A stretch of 47,451 nucleotides of DNA from JAIEPT01 sp038217425. Lineage in GTDB: Bacteria > Planctomycetota > Planctomycetia > Gemmatales > Gemmataceae. Below the pieces are notes generated by a model that saw nothing but the letters and a program-made list of their open reading frames with translations, made no database searches and was not told the origin of the DNA. Every line of letters starts with the position of its first letter. Position 1 is the stretch's first letter. Below, piece by piece: positions 1-8,330 of this stretch. The stretch spans positions 1 through 47,451 of the forward strand of contig JBBQPM010000034.1 of the NCBI GenBank assembly GCA_038217425.1. Direction: 5' to 3'. The position numbers were made by a program, and so were the translations under genes.

Positions 1-115
1 CAAGCGATTGAAACAGACGGGCGCCCGTTGGAAGGTGGAGAACGCCAACAAAATGGGCGAACTCTGCTGTCTCAACTACAGCAGCCAATGGGCCGCATAC
101 TGGAATGCCGCATGA
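1..115 (+). mobile_element. C-terminal remnant of a transposase-like ORF
   Basis: Frame 2 is open from the window edge to a TGA at 113-115 and encodes 37 residues. They include TGARWKVENANKMGELC and end in YWNAA. From memory this resembles the tail of ISKra4-type transposases, where a T/SGxRW motif is followed by an NA(N/K) helix and a short aromatic C-terminus. The assignment rests on pattern memory only. It could be the end of an intact element lying left of the window or a leftover fragment. No clear terminal inverted repeat can be seen before the TPR gene at 340. Confidence 0.45.
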
Positions 116-339
116 GTGCCGGAAAGGATTGGCGCGCCCATGCCGATAGAGGCAGGATTGCGCCCCAACGGTCATTGCCCACGGAAGAAATGGCGCTTGG
201 TCGAGGTGATCTTAGCAGTACTCGTGGGACTCGTCGTCCGTGGACACTCCCCCGGAAAACTTGGCTACCCTCCAAAAACGGCGCGCAAATCGTGAGGTAC
301 AATGGATCGGCCCCGCCTCCTCCGTACGAGATTCCGCGC

Positions 340-3300
340 ATGCGTCGCAAGGTCAACGTGCCGTTTCTTCTCAAAACGATTCTCGTTCTCGGCGTACTGG
401 CCGGGCTCGGGTTCGGCCTGCACGCCTGGCAACTGCGTCGGGCCGCCCCTGCGTATCTGAGTCGATTCGAGCGTGCCCTCGCGGCGAAGGATTACGAGCG
501 CGCCCGCGCCAGCATCGAACAGTACCTGAAGTTACAGCCCGACGACGCCGTCGCCCGCGAAAAGTACGCCCTGTTGCTCGACGAAACGCCCGACGGCGAT
601 CCGAATGAAGCTTTCCAGGCCCTGGAGGCGACGCTCCGCAAAGATCCGCAGCGTCTGCAGGCCCGCTATCGCCTCCTGCAGCATTACATCCGCGATCAGC
701 AACTCGACGACGTGCTGGCACAGGTCGAACTGCTGCGCGAGCGCTGGCCGAAACCCGCGGAGATGGATCACGTCGCCGGCTGGGCGTACGAAGGGCAAGG
801 GAAGTACGCGGAGTCGGCGGCGGCGTTTCGCCAGGCGCTGGCGAAAGAGCCGACCCGCCTCCCCGCGGCGCTGCTGTTGGTCGACGTGCTCGCATCGCTG
901 CACAAGGCCGAGAACGACGAGGGGGTGAAAGCGAATCTTCGCAAAGAGCAGGACGAGGTGATGGACCGCATTGTCGCCGCCCTGCCCGACGCGTCCGCCG
1001 GGTATCTGGCGCGCTATCATTACTTGCGAACCCGGGGCCGCAAGGACGACGCCAAGAAGGATCTCGATCGCGCGTTGGCCAAGCGCCAGCCCGCCGAGGC
1101 CGCACCCGTGCTCGCCGCGGCGCAGTGGGAGTTCGAACACGACAAACTCGAGCGCGCGCAACAGCTGCTGGCGCCGCTGGCGCAGGCGCAGGTCAAACAC
1201 GAAGACGTTTACAAGACCCTCGCTTTTCTGCAGCTTCGCACCGGCGCGCGCGATTCCGCCCTGGCGACGCTCGAGCAGGGTGTGGGCGTGCTGCCGGAGT
1301 CCTTCGCGCTGCGCGTCTACCGTGCGGACTTGCTCATCGGCGCCGGCAAGCTCGAGCGCGCCCGCAAGGATCTCGACGAACTGAGGCCGACCTGGACGTC
1401 GCCGCTCCTGGATTTTCTCGAGGGGCAAATCTTGTTGGAGCAAAAGAATCTCCCCGCGGCGCTCTCCAAGCTGGAGTCGGCGGCCCGACTGATGGAAGGC
1501 AAGAAGTCGCTCTTCCACGACTGGTGCCGTTGGCCGAGCCGGGTCTACGCATCCCAAGGATTGGCGTACGAACTTCTGGGGGACTCCTTTCAGCGCGTCG
1601 AGGCTTACCACAAGGCGACGCTTGACGACCCGGCCTGGACGCAGGCTCGCAAACAGTACGCCGCCGCGCTGCTTGACGCCGGTCGAACCGACGAGGCGCT
1701 CGACGAATTGGAGAAGCTCGCTCAGTCCAAAGACGCGCCGCCCGAGGCGCACCTGCTCGCCTGCCGGGCCCATCTCATGAACTTGCAAACGCTCGGCGCC
1801 AGCCCGGAACGGCTGTCGGCGTTCCAAGAGGCGCTTGCCCTCGCCCGCGCCAAGAATCCCCAGGAAGCGCTCGCGCTCGACCTGTTTCAAGTGCAGCTGC
1901 TGAAGTTGCAGAAGAAGTCCGCGCTGGCGCAGAAGCTGCTCGATACCTGGCACGCTCGCTCCGCCGTGATGACGCCCGACGAACAAAAGTCGTTGGCGCG
2001 GGCCCAGGCCGAATTCTATGTCAGCGAGGGTCGGCTCGATCTCGGCCTCAAATTGCTAACGATGTCGCCGTTCGCGGACGATCCCGCGCTCCTCTCGGCC
2101 CGTATCCGCTACCTCGCCGAGCGCGACGGTCCCGGCGATCGCCAGGAACTCGAAAAACTCGCCAAGAGCGCGGCGGTGCAGCGCGACCTGGCGCGGGCCT
2201 GGCAGCGTCTGGGGGATGTCGAACAATCTCGGCGCGCGTGGCAGCGCCTCGCGCAGGAGGCGCCCGGCGACCTGGAGAGCCGACAGGCCTTGCTGGAACT
2301 CGCGCTCGCGCAGCGGACGTTCGACGAGGCGCGGGAGTTGGTCGAGGCGATTCGCCGAATCGACGCGGGGAAGAGTTACCGCACCGCGGCCGCGGCGCTG
2401 GCGCTGGCCGAACGAAAGCTCGACGTCGCCGGTCAGCATCTGAGCGCGCTCCGCAAGCTCGCGCCGGAGTGGTCGCGGCTGGCCCTGATGGAGGGCCAAC
2501 ACGCCGACCTGCTAGGCGACGAGCGCTCGGCGCTGGCGCATTTTCAGGCCGCGATTCAGCAGGGCGAAGGCGATCCGCGTCTGCTGCTCAGTACCGCGCG
2601 CCGTTGGCTTTTGCGTCGCACGCAAGATACCGACGTCGTGGCGAAATTGCAGGAGTTGCTCCGCGCCGCCGGCAAGCGCGACGGCTGGTCGCCGGAACTC
2701 AAGCGCATCGCCGCCGAGGTTGCAGCGCTGGACGACGCGCTCGGTCCGCTCGAAGAATCGTTGGCGGAACTCGTTCCCGAGACGAACCGAGATTATCGCG
2801 ATTGGTTGTGGAAGGGCCGATTGCTGAACGAGGTGCGCGAGCCCCGGAAAGCGGAAGTCGCGCTTCGCCGGGCGACGGAACTGGCGCCCCTCGTGCCGGA
2901 GACCTGGCAGGCGCTCGCGGAGCACCTGGCGTTCGTGGAATCGAGCCCGGCGAAAGTCGAGACGCTGCTGCAAGGTTTGGCGCACCGCCCCGCGATTCTC
3001 GCGCGCTGCCTCGGAACGCTGGGCCGAGTCGACGACGCCGCCAAGGCCTATCGCGCCGCGCTGATCGAGCGTCCCAATGACATCATGTTGCGCTGGCACG
3101 CGGGCGATTTCTTCCGCAGCGCCGACCAGGGGGAGGAAGCCCGGAAATGTCTGCTGCCGTTGATCGATCCAAAGGCCAGCGTGCCGAGCGAGATCGCCGC
3201 CCGCGCCCGCCGAAGTTTGGCGCTGCTGGAAACGGCGCCGAATAAACTCGAAGCGATTCGCGCCGACCTACGTGGCCGAACGGACCTTCAGGACCAGCGA

Positions 3301-3855
3301 CTCGAGAAGCTCCTGTCAGCCCGCGAAAGCGCATTGCGTCCGGCGGCGCTGGCCTGGCTCAAGGAGTCGTTTGCGCAGGTTCCGCCGCGGGCCGAGGAAT
3401 GCTTCGAATACGCAAAGCGCTGCGGCGAAGCGGGCGACGCCAAATCGGCGCAGGCCGCGTTCGAGCTGACGCTGAAGATGCGCAAGACCGGCGAATTCCT
3501 GGCGGGGTATCTGCGCTGGCTTCAGCAAAGCCCCGACCCCGACGTCGAGCGCATCGAGACGCTGAAGAACGAGTTGCGCGTCCGCGAACCGCAGGGTGCC
3601 CGAGGGAAAGCCCAGGGATGGCTATCCCTGGGAAAACGCCCCGATCGCGATTTCATTGCTTTGATGAAAAACGTCACGATTCCGGGCGCGTCCCCAGGGA
3701 TCGCCATCCCTGGGCTTTCGGGAGTAACGGGCTACGGCAACGGCACATTCTCGAAACGAAACGGCGCCTCGAGTTCCACGATCGGGTTCGGCGTGCGAAT
3801 CTTCAGCGTCCAGTCCGACAGGGCCTTTCCCTTGACCTCCACGAACGTCGCCTGA
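340..3855 (+). CDS. Membrane-anchored TPR-repeat protein (3' end extended through a palindromic repeat)
   Basis: This is a large helical-repeat protein. From the ATG at 340 it is 1171 aa. Residues about 8-30 form one hydrophobic segment (FLLKTILVLGVLAGLGFGL), a signal anchor, so the rest should lie outside the cytoplasm. What follows is a long series of degenerate TPR units such as ALAAKDYERARASIEQYL and AAKAYRAALIERPNDIM. TPR arrays are protein-docking scaffolds; no catalytic domain is visible. The frame is open upstream to base 28, but that part has no protein-like character and overlaps the transposase remnant, so 340 is preferred. A GTG at 292 is an alternative. The last 80 or so codons are not TPR: they translate repeat A1 (3606-3719) and then run 124 bases across the end of the convergent gene. 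The ancestral C-terminus was probably near 3600. Confidence 0.85.
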   Translation: MRRKVNVPFLLKTILVLGVLAGLGFGLHAWQLRRAAPAYLSRFERALAAKDYERARASIEQYLKLQPDDAVAREKYALLLDETPDGDPNEAFQALEATLRKDPQRLQARYRLLQHYIRDQQLDDVLAQVELLRERWPKPAEMDHVAGWAYEGQGKYAESAAAFRQALAKEPTRLPAALLLVDVLASLHKAENDEGVKANLRKEQDEVMDRIVAALPDASAGYLARYHYLRTRGRKDDAKKDLDRALAKRQPAEAAPVLAAAQWEFEHDKLERAQQLLAPLAQAQVKHEDVYKTLAFLQLRTGARDSALATLEQGVGVLPESFALRVYRADLLIGAGKLERARKDLDELRPTWTSPLLDFLEGQILLEQKNLPAALSKLESAARLMEGKKSLFHDWCRWPSRVYASQGLAYELLGDSFQRVEAYHKATLDDPAWTQARKQYAAALLDAGRTDEALDELEKLAQSKDAPPEAHLLACRAHLMNLQTLGASPERLSAFQEALALARAKNPQEALALDLFQVQLLKLQKKSALAQKLLDTWHARSAVMTPDEQKSLARAQAEFYVSEGRLDLGLKLLTMSPFADDPALLSARIRYLAERDGPGDRQELEKLAKSAAVQRDLARAWQRLGDVEQSRRAWQRLAQEAPGDLESRQALLELALAQRTFDEARELVEAIRRIDAGKSYRTAAAALALAERKLDVAGQHLSALRKLAPEWSRLALMEGQHADLLGDERSALAHFQAAIQQGEGDPRLLLSTARRWLLRRTQDTDVVAKLQELLRAAGKRDGWSPELKRIAAEVAALDDALGPLEESLAELVPETNRDYRDWLWKGRLLNEVREPRKAEVALRRATELAPLVPETWQALAEHLAFVESSPAKVETLLQGLAHRPAILARCLGTLGRVDDAAKAYRAALIERPNDIMLRWHAGDFFRSADQGEEARKCLLPLIDPKASVPSEIAARARRSLALLETAPNKLEAIRADLRGRTDLQDQRLEKLLSARESALRPAALAWLKESFAQVPPRAEECFEYAKRCGEAGDAKSAQAAFELTLKMRKTGEFLAGYLRWLQQSPDPDVERIETLKNELRVREPQGARGKAQGWLSLGKRPDRDFIALMKNVTIPGASPGIAIPGLSGVTGYGNGTFSKRNGASSSTIGFGVRIFSVQSDRAFPLTSTNVA
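3606..3719. repeat. Family A palindromic (REPIN-like) element, copy A1, long form
   Basis: The outer arms read GAAAGCCCAGGGATGGC and its reverse complement. Each arm is itself a small hairpin (CCCAGGGA/TCCCTGGG). The element is 114 bases and lies inside the open reading frame of the TPR gene, just before the end of the convergent gene. Confidence 0.9.
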
Positions 3856-4790
3856 AACATCCCCGGCGCCAGTTCGCGTTCCGCCGCCGGCGTCATCACT
3901 TCCTCCTTGCCCCCCTCCAGGCGCCGTAGCGTGAGCCGATTGTTCGTGAAGCGCGACTGAAACGACTCCAGCGCCGTTCCCTGGATCGGCGGATCCTCTA
4001 CCCGAATTTCGAACCGCCAGGCCTGCGACAAGGGATTCACCTGCGTGAGCGAAACCGTCACGCCCTCAAGGCTCTCCTGGCGCGGAACGTCGCCGGTCTT
4101 CTGCGCCTTCAGATTCGCGAACGTGAAGTCGAGCATTCGGCCCGGCGTGAGCAGCGTCACCTTCCCTTCGAGCAATTCGATGGCCGGGCTAGACCTGGGC
4201 GGCGCGGGGAAGCGAAACTCCAACTCGACGCTGCGCTTCCCCGCGACCGCGCTGCGCTCACCCAGCGCCAACGTCGCGGGTTTGCCGACGCCGACGAACG
4301 TCGCACGCACTGACGTCGGGCCGAAGTAAAGCGGTTCCAGACGCGGTTCCCACATCATCTCCGCCGACACCTGACACCACGAACGCGATTCGTCGCGCAG
4401 CACCGCGACCCGGCGAATGACGAAGCGGAAAACCCCCGCGCGATGGACGTTCGGCGAACGCTCGCCGTCGATGAGATGGACGCCGTCCTCGTGGTAAGGA
4501 GAAAACGTACATCCCAGGGCCTCGGTAAGGGCGTCGAGCGCTTGCCAAAACGTCGCGCCCGGCAAGTCGAGCGTCACCGACTTCGGCGCCTCCGGACCGC
4601 GGCGGTCGTGGACGCGGTTGCCCGTCTGCCGATAAAGTCTCTCAAGCGCGTCGGCCACCTTGATCTGGCCGGTGAATTTCACGAGGCGCGGTTTGAGCTG
4701 TTCGCGCGTCGCCAGGTACGGATCGACGTCTTGCGACCACAAGGCGGACGCGGCGAGAAGGAACGTGAGAAGGGCGATGGGAATCTTCAT
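3732..4790 (-). CDS. Exported protein with an STN/secretin-N-like region, unknown function
   Basis: The product is 352 aa with a clear signal peptide (KIPIALLTFLLAASALWSQ). Residues about 40-110 contain ADALERLYRQTGNRV, then VTLDLPGATFWQALDALTEA, then a strand ending VHLIDG. This pattern is typical of STN/secretin short N-terminal domains, which are small mixed alpha/beta folds in secretins and TonB receptors. No secretin core or beta-barrel follows. The remainder looks beta-rich, with long alternating segments and no visible catalytic motif. I recognise it only as the kind of exported protein common in planctomycetes. The gene converges on the TPR gene, whose extended reading frame covers its last 124 bases. 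The start has a weak ribosome-binding site. Confidence 0.8.
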   Translation of the reverse strand: MKIPIALLTFLLAASALWSQDVDPYLATREQLKPRLVKFTGQIKVADALERLYRQTGNRVHDRRGPEAPKSVTLDLPGATFWQALDALTEALGCTFSPYHEDGVHLIDGERSPNVHRAGVFRFVIRRVAVLRDESRSWCQVSAEMMWEPRLEPLYFGPTSVRATFVGVGKPATLALGERSAVAGKRSVELEFRFPAPPRSSPAIELLEGKVTLLTPGRMLDFTFANLKAQKTGDVPRQESLEGVTVSLTQVNPLSQAWRFEIRVEDPPIQGTALESFQSRFTNNRLTLRRLEGGKEEVMTPAAERELAPGMFQATFVEVKGKALSDWTLKIRTPNPIVELEAPFRFENVPLP

Positions 4791-4810
4791 GGAGGCATTC
4801 TCGTTATTTC

Positions 4811-4912
4811 ATTGTTTAGCCGCCGACTCCTGTCAGCGCGGAGAGGTGCGGACGTGAATCATGTTCTCCTTCGGCACACGTCCGCGCCGACCGGGGTCGA
4901 CGGCTAAACAAT
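4811..4912. repeat. Family B palindrome (GTTTAGCCGCC type), copy B1
   Basis: The arms ATTGTTTAGCCGCCGAC and its near-exact reverse complement lie at 4811-4827 and 4896-4912. A partial inner arm pair (GCGCGGA/TCCGCGC) is also present. The element occupies the gap between two divergent genes. The rest of that gap (4913-5048) shows nothing clear. Confidence 0.85.
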
Positions 4913-5062
4913 TTCAACCTGGCGAAGGTTTGCCGGTCGTGCCGGCGCCGGGTTTCGCTGGTTTACCACTCTTCACTGAGAAGACGACGATCCTCGTCAT
5001 GGACAACCGCCGACCGGCCGAATTAAACTAGGGATCGCGACGGTCGGCAGGAGACGGACACC

Positions 5063-5848
5063 ATGAATCGGCGAACAGCTTGCGTTTTATTCTGGCTTAC
5101 GGCGCTGCCGGTCGCGGCGCAATCTCCGCCCGGCGCCGTCGGTTATCTCGTCACGCAGGTTCGCGACGCTCAGGGGATCCTTCGGCAAACCACGGATCCC
5201 TACTACCCCCTCGAGGGGGACATGGTCTTCTTCAACGACCATAGCGAGAAATGGGCGCTGCTCTACAAAATGGTCGGCTCCGAAGGGCCGTTTCACACCG
5301 CCATCATTGCCAGGCTCCCGGAAGGTCGCAACGCCATCGTCGAGGCGGGCCCCAATGACACGCTCCGGTGCCGGGTACTGGAGATCGAGCCGAGATTGCA
5401 CGGATTCGTCGGCACCGTCTACGTGCGCCGGTACAAACACGCCCTGGCGCCGGCGAATTCGAAGGCGCTCACCGATTGGTGCATGACCCAGGACAACAAG
5501 CGTTACGCCCTGGGGAGACTGCTCTTGCAGGCGACGCCGATCCGTTGCCGGGCGCCGTTGCGGCGCGATCTTTTCGGGGCCACGTACCTGGATCGCGATT
5601 CGTATCTGTGTGCGGAGTTGGTGGTGGCGGCGGGGACGGCGGCGGGGATTTTCGATCCGAAATTGCACAAGGCGAATACGATCTACCCACGCGACATTGT
5701 ATTTGACGACATCAACGACCTGAGCCACCTCTATCACGTGGTTCAGGTCTGGACGCCGACGCCAATCGGCGTCGCCCCGCCGCCGCGGCCCGCGCAGGGG
5801 GATCGCACCACTTCGCTCATCAACGCGCTGCCGCAACCGGTGAAGTAA
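5063..5848 (+). CDS. Exported permuted NlpC/P60 (YiiX/YebB-like) family protein
   Basis: The product is 261 aa with a signal peptide ending near LPVAAQS. The middle carries GDMVFFND, then FHTAIIARLPEG with a conserved His, and near residue 185 SYLCAELVVAA with a Cys. A His early and a Cys later, in a G-D-(I/M)-V-F-F context, is the layout of circularly permuted NlpC/P60 proteins (DUF830/YiiX group). These papain-like enzymes act on amide or thioester bonds in the cell envelope or on lipids. The actual substrate cannot be read here. The Cys is followed by ELV, as in active members. The ATG is preceded by AGGAGA at a good distance. The C-terminus is proline-rich and probably disordered. The gene is monocistronic, with a palindromic site (5861-5898) downstream. 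Confidence 0.75.
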   Translation: MNRRTACVLFWLTALPVAAQSPPGAVGYLVTQVRDAQGILRQTTDPYYPLEGDMVFFNDHSEKWALLYKMVGSEGPFHTAIIARLPEGRNAIVEAGPNDTLRCRVLEIEPRLHGFVGTVYVRRYKHALAPANSKALTDWCMTQDNKRYALGRLLLQATPIRCRAPLRRDLFGATYLDRDSYLCAELVVAAGTAAGIFDPKLHKANTIYPRDIVFDDINDLSHLYHVVQVWTPTPIGVAPPPRPAQGDRTTSLINALPQPVK

Positions 5849-5860
5849 ATTGCCCATCTT

Positions 5861-5898
5861 AATGTTCCGCGCGGAACATTCGTCTACTATGTTCCGCA
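5861..5898. promoter_or_regulatory. 20-base perfect palindrome plus an extra half-site (parS-like)
   Basis: 5861-5880 reads AATGTTCCGCGCGGAACATT, a perfect palindrome. A third half-site, TGTTCCGCA, lies at 5890-5898. The core 16 bases (5863-5878) differ from the ParB-binding consensus TGTTTCACGTGAAACA at four positions, all transitions. The site ends about 33 bases before the promoter of the zinc-ribbon gene. It may be an operator for a dimeric regulator or a divergent parS. There is no T-run to make it a terminator. Confidence 0.6.
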
Positions 5899-5930
5899 CG
5901 CTTTCTTTTCCGAAAGCCCCCAAATTCCAG

Positions 5931-5958
5931 TTGCACGGCCAGAAAAACCTGGCATAAT
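5931..5958 (+). promoter_or_regulatory. Sigma-70-type promoter for the zinc-ribbon gene
   Basis: A TTGCAC box (5931-5936), a 16-base spacer and a CATAAT box (5953-5958) lie about 30 bases before the ATG at 5988. Confidence 0.55.
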
Positions 5959-5987
5959 CTCCGCATTCTTCGCGCGAGAGCATCTTC

Positions 5988-6680
5988 ATGAACAAAAATT
6001 GTCCTTCCTGCGGGGCCTCCTACGGGATCGGTCCGCAGAATGTCGGCCGACGCTTGCCATGCAAGAAATGCGGCACGGCGCTGGTGGTCGGGTCCGACGG
6101 ACTCCAGCTGGCGCACGCGCAGACGCCGAACCCGTCCTCAGATATTGCCGCTCACGAAGAACCCACACTCTACGGAGGCGACGTCATGCCGCAAACGGGC
6201 TTCGGCCGATCTGTTAAAGCTCTCCCCACGGACATGCTTTTGGGGCTGGTCGCCAAGATCTGTTTCGGTTTCGGCATGTTTCTCGTCATTCTTTTTCTGT
6301 TCTTCCCGCTCATGGACCTCGCCCGCGCCGACGGCATCAAGGCCGAGATCAGCGCCGGCAATAACAAGGTCGCATTCAAAGGCATACCCCAGGGAGGGCC
6401 GAACGAGGGCGAGGACAGCAAACGCAAAGATTGGGAAAAAGCCCGCGAGAAGCTCGACAAGAACCTGGAAGAAGTTCACATCGCGTCGCATCGATCGAGG
6501 TATTGGAACCTCTGGGGCATGATGATCGGCTTCTTCTTCCTGGCTGGCTCGTCGCTCTCGTTCCTGCATCCGCGCAATACGACCGCGACCAAAGTCGTCG
6601 GGGCGGTCATCCTCTGCGCCCAGGCGGTACTCATCTTCACGGCCTTCGTGATCGGCGGGACTGCGGCGGGCTTTAGGTAA
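5988..6680 (+). CDS. Zinc-ribbon (MJ0042-type) membrane protein
   Basis: The product is 230 aa. The N-terminus has CPSCGASYGI followed by CKKCG about 15 residues later, the paired CxxC knuckles of an MJ0042-type zinc ribbon (residues about 5-30). A linker follows, then a membrane segment at about 82-105 (LVAKICFGFGMFLVILFLFF). A charged loop at about 110-165 has a short coiled-coil-like stretch (KDWEKAREKLDKNLEEV). Two more membrane segments close the protein, starting WGMMIGFFFLAGSS and VVGAVILCAQAVLIFTAF. The function is unknown. Proteins with an N-terminal zinc ribbon and a few membrane helices are common in planctomycetes. The gene has its own promoter at 5931-5958 and a nearby palindrome (5861-5898) that could control it. 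Confidence 0.75.
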   Translation: MNKNCPSCGASYGIGPQNVGRRLPCKKCGTALVVGSDGLQLAHAQTPNPSSDIAAHEEPTLYGGDVMPQTGFGRSVKALPTDMLLGLVAKICFGFGMFLVILFLFFPLMDLARADGIKAEISAGNNKVAFKGIPQGGPNEGEDSKRKDWEKAREKLDKNLEEVHIASHRSRYWNLWGMMIGFFFLAGSSLSFLHPRNTTATKVVGAVILCAQAVLIFTAFVIGGTAAGFR

Positions 6681-6686
6681 GTTGAA

Positions 6687-8330
6687 CTATTCGGAGAGCG
6701 GCACTTCCAACAGCATCGGCGTGGGCCGGCGCAACCAGGCCGCGACCCGTTCCGCGAGGTCCGCCGACGACGCGATGCGCGCCGCCGACACTCCCATCGA
6801 TTGTGCCAACGAAACGAAGTCGACGACCGGGTCGCGCAGTTCCATGCCGGGACACGCGGGATCGCGCAGCCGCGGTAAATTCATGACGTCGCCGCAAATC
6901 TTGAGAATCTGATACTGAGCGTTGTGTGCAATCACGAACAGGACCGGGATGCGGTGGTGGGCGGCGGTCCACAGCCCCTGGATGCCGTACAGTGCGGACC
7001 CGTCGCCCAGCAGCGCGACGACCGGGCGCTCGGGCCAGGCGAGTTTCACTCCCAGGGCGCATCCCAGGCCCCAGCCGAGCGCCCACCCGCGGTGCGCGAA
7101 ATGGCCCGTCGGGTCGCGGAAGAAGCCGAGACGTTCCAGGAGATTGCGATGCGTCGTGATCGCCTCCTCGACGACGACGGCGTGCGCGGGAAGCACCCGG
7201 GCGAGCGTCGTCATCAGCACCTCGGGCGCGAGCGGCATCGTCGTCGGCACCGCGTCCATCTCGAGCCACAGGGCTGAGCGTTTGGCATCCGCTGCCTGTT
7301 TCCTTTCCGCGAGGCGTTCGCTCACGTCCGTCTGCGGCGAGAACGCCAGCAGCTCGGCCAAACCTTCGCGAATGTCGCCGAGCAGACCGACGTCGGCGGG
7401 ATGGTTTTTGCCGATGTCTTCGGGGACGTCGTCGAGATGGATCCAGCGCGTTCGCTCCGGGAAGATCGACGCGGGATCTTGATAAATGTAGAGCCGCACC
7501 GCGGTAAGACCGACCGCGAGAATGACATCGAAGGGTCGTAAGATCGCCGCGATTTCGCCGGACCAGAGCGGCAGCGTCCCCTGATAGAGCGGATGATCGG
7601 CGGCCATCGGCAGTCGGCCGTGCGACGTCGTATTCTCGGCGTAAACCGGGGCCGCGAAACGCTCGGCGAGTTGGCGCAGCTCGTCGAGCGCGCCGGCGGC
7701 GACGACCCGACTGCCGGCGAGAATCGCGGGATGTGTCGCCTGGGCCAAAAGCGCCGCCGCCTTTTCCAGCGCCACGCGCGGCGGCCGCGTCCGCACATCC
7801 AACTCGCCGAGCCCGGGCAACGTGCCGACGTACGTTTCCATCTGCACGTCGAGCGGCAGTGCCAGGAAGACGGGACCCGTCGGCGGCGTTCGGGCGATCT
7901 GCAGCGCCCGGCGCACCGCGTGCGGGATTTCCTCGACGCGCTGCACCTCGCACGTCCACTTCGTCCAGGGCTGGGCCACGCGCACCAGGTCGCCGCTCAG
8001 CACCGGGTCGAAAAATCGCAGCCGGCGATCTTGTTGGCCTGCGGTCACGAGGATCGGCGTGCCGGCGCGGTGGGCGTTGTAGAGCATGCCCATGGCGTTG
8101 CCCAGGCCGCAGGCGATGTGCAGATTGCAGACGCTCACCGTGCCCGACGCCTGGGCGTAACCATCCGCCATCGCCAACACCGGGATCTCGTGGATGCCGA
8201 AGATGTAGCGAAAGCGCGCGTCGCGGGTGAGCGCCTCGTTGAGCGGCAACTCGGTGGTCCCCGGATTGCCGAAGAGATGGGTCACGCCTGCCTGGGCGAG
8301 GAGTTCGAGCAAGGCTTCGATGCCGGTCAT
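6687..8330 (-). CDS. ThDP-dependent decarboxylase, benzoylformate decarboxylase-like
   Basis: The protein is 547 aa from the ATG at 8330 and follows the three-domain ThDP enzyme layout: pyrimidine-binding, central, and diphosphate-binding domains. FGNPGTTELP (residues 20-29) and the catalytic Glu in FGIHEIPVLA match the N-terminal domain. NLHIACGLGNAMG supplies a His equivalent to benzoylformate decarboxylase His70, and the His of MAADHPLYQG aligns with His281. GDGSALYG (from residue 442) and HNAQYQILK make up the metal/diphosphate motif. The residue matching Ser26 of the Pseudomonas enzyme is Thr25. The family decarboxylates 2-oxo acids to aldehydes; benzoylformate itself may not be the substrate. 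The start is chosen because ATGA overlaps the stop of the upstream ATP-grasp gene by 4 bases, implying coupled translation. Acetolactate-synthase-like activity is less likely given the two His residues. Confidence 0.85.
   Translation of the reverse strand: MTGIEALLELLAQAGVTHLFGNPGTTELPLNEALTRDARFRYIFGIHEIPVLAMADGYAQASGTVSVCNLHIACGLGNAMGMLYNAHRAGTPILVTAGQQDRRLRFFDPVLSGDLVRVAQPWTKWTCEVQRVEEIPHAVRRALQIARTPPTGPVFLALPLDVQMETYVGTLPGLGELDVRTRPPRVALEKAAALLAQATHPAILAGSRVVAAGALDELRQLAERFAAPVYAENTTSHGRLPMAADHPLYQGTLPLWSGEIAAILRPFDVILAVGLTAVRLYIYQDPASIFPERTRWIHLDDVPEDIGKNHPADVGLLGDIREGLAELLAFSPQTDVSERLAERKQAADAKRSALWLEMDAVPTTMPLAPEVLMTTLARVLPAHAVVVEEAITTHRNLLERLGFFRDPTGHFAHRGWALGWGLGCALGVKLAWPERPVVALLGDGSALYGIQGLWTAAHHRIPVLFVIAHNAQYQILKICGDVMNLPRLRDPACPGMELRDPVVDFVSLAQSMGVSAARIASSADLAERVAAWLRRPTPMLLEVPLSE

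Noticed and set aside
532..1986. 484-residue open frame antisense to the TPR gene
   Set aside because: G+C-rich codon bias leaves the opposite strand open; the translation is Arg/Gly/Leu-rich without any domain.
5861..5880. Terminator of the NlpC/P60-like gene
   Set aside because: The palindrome is perfect but no T-run follows.
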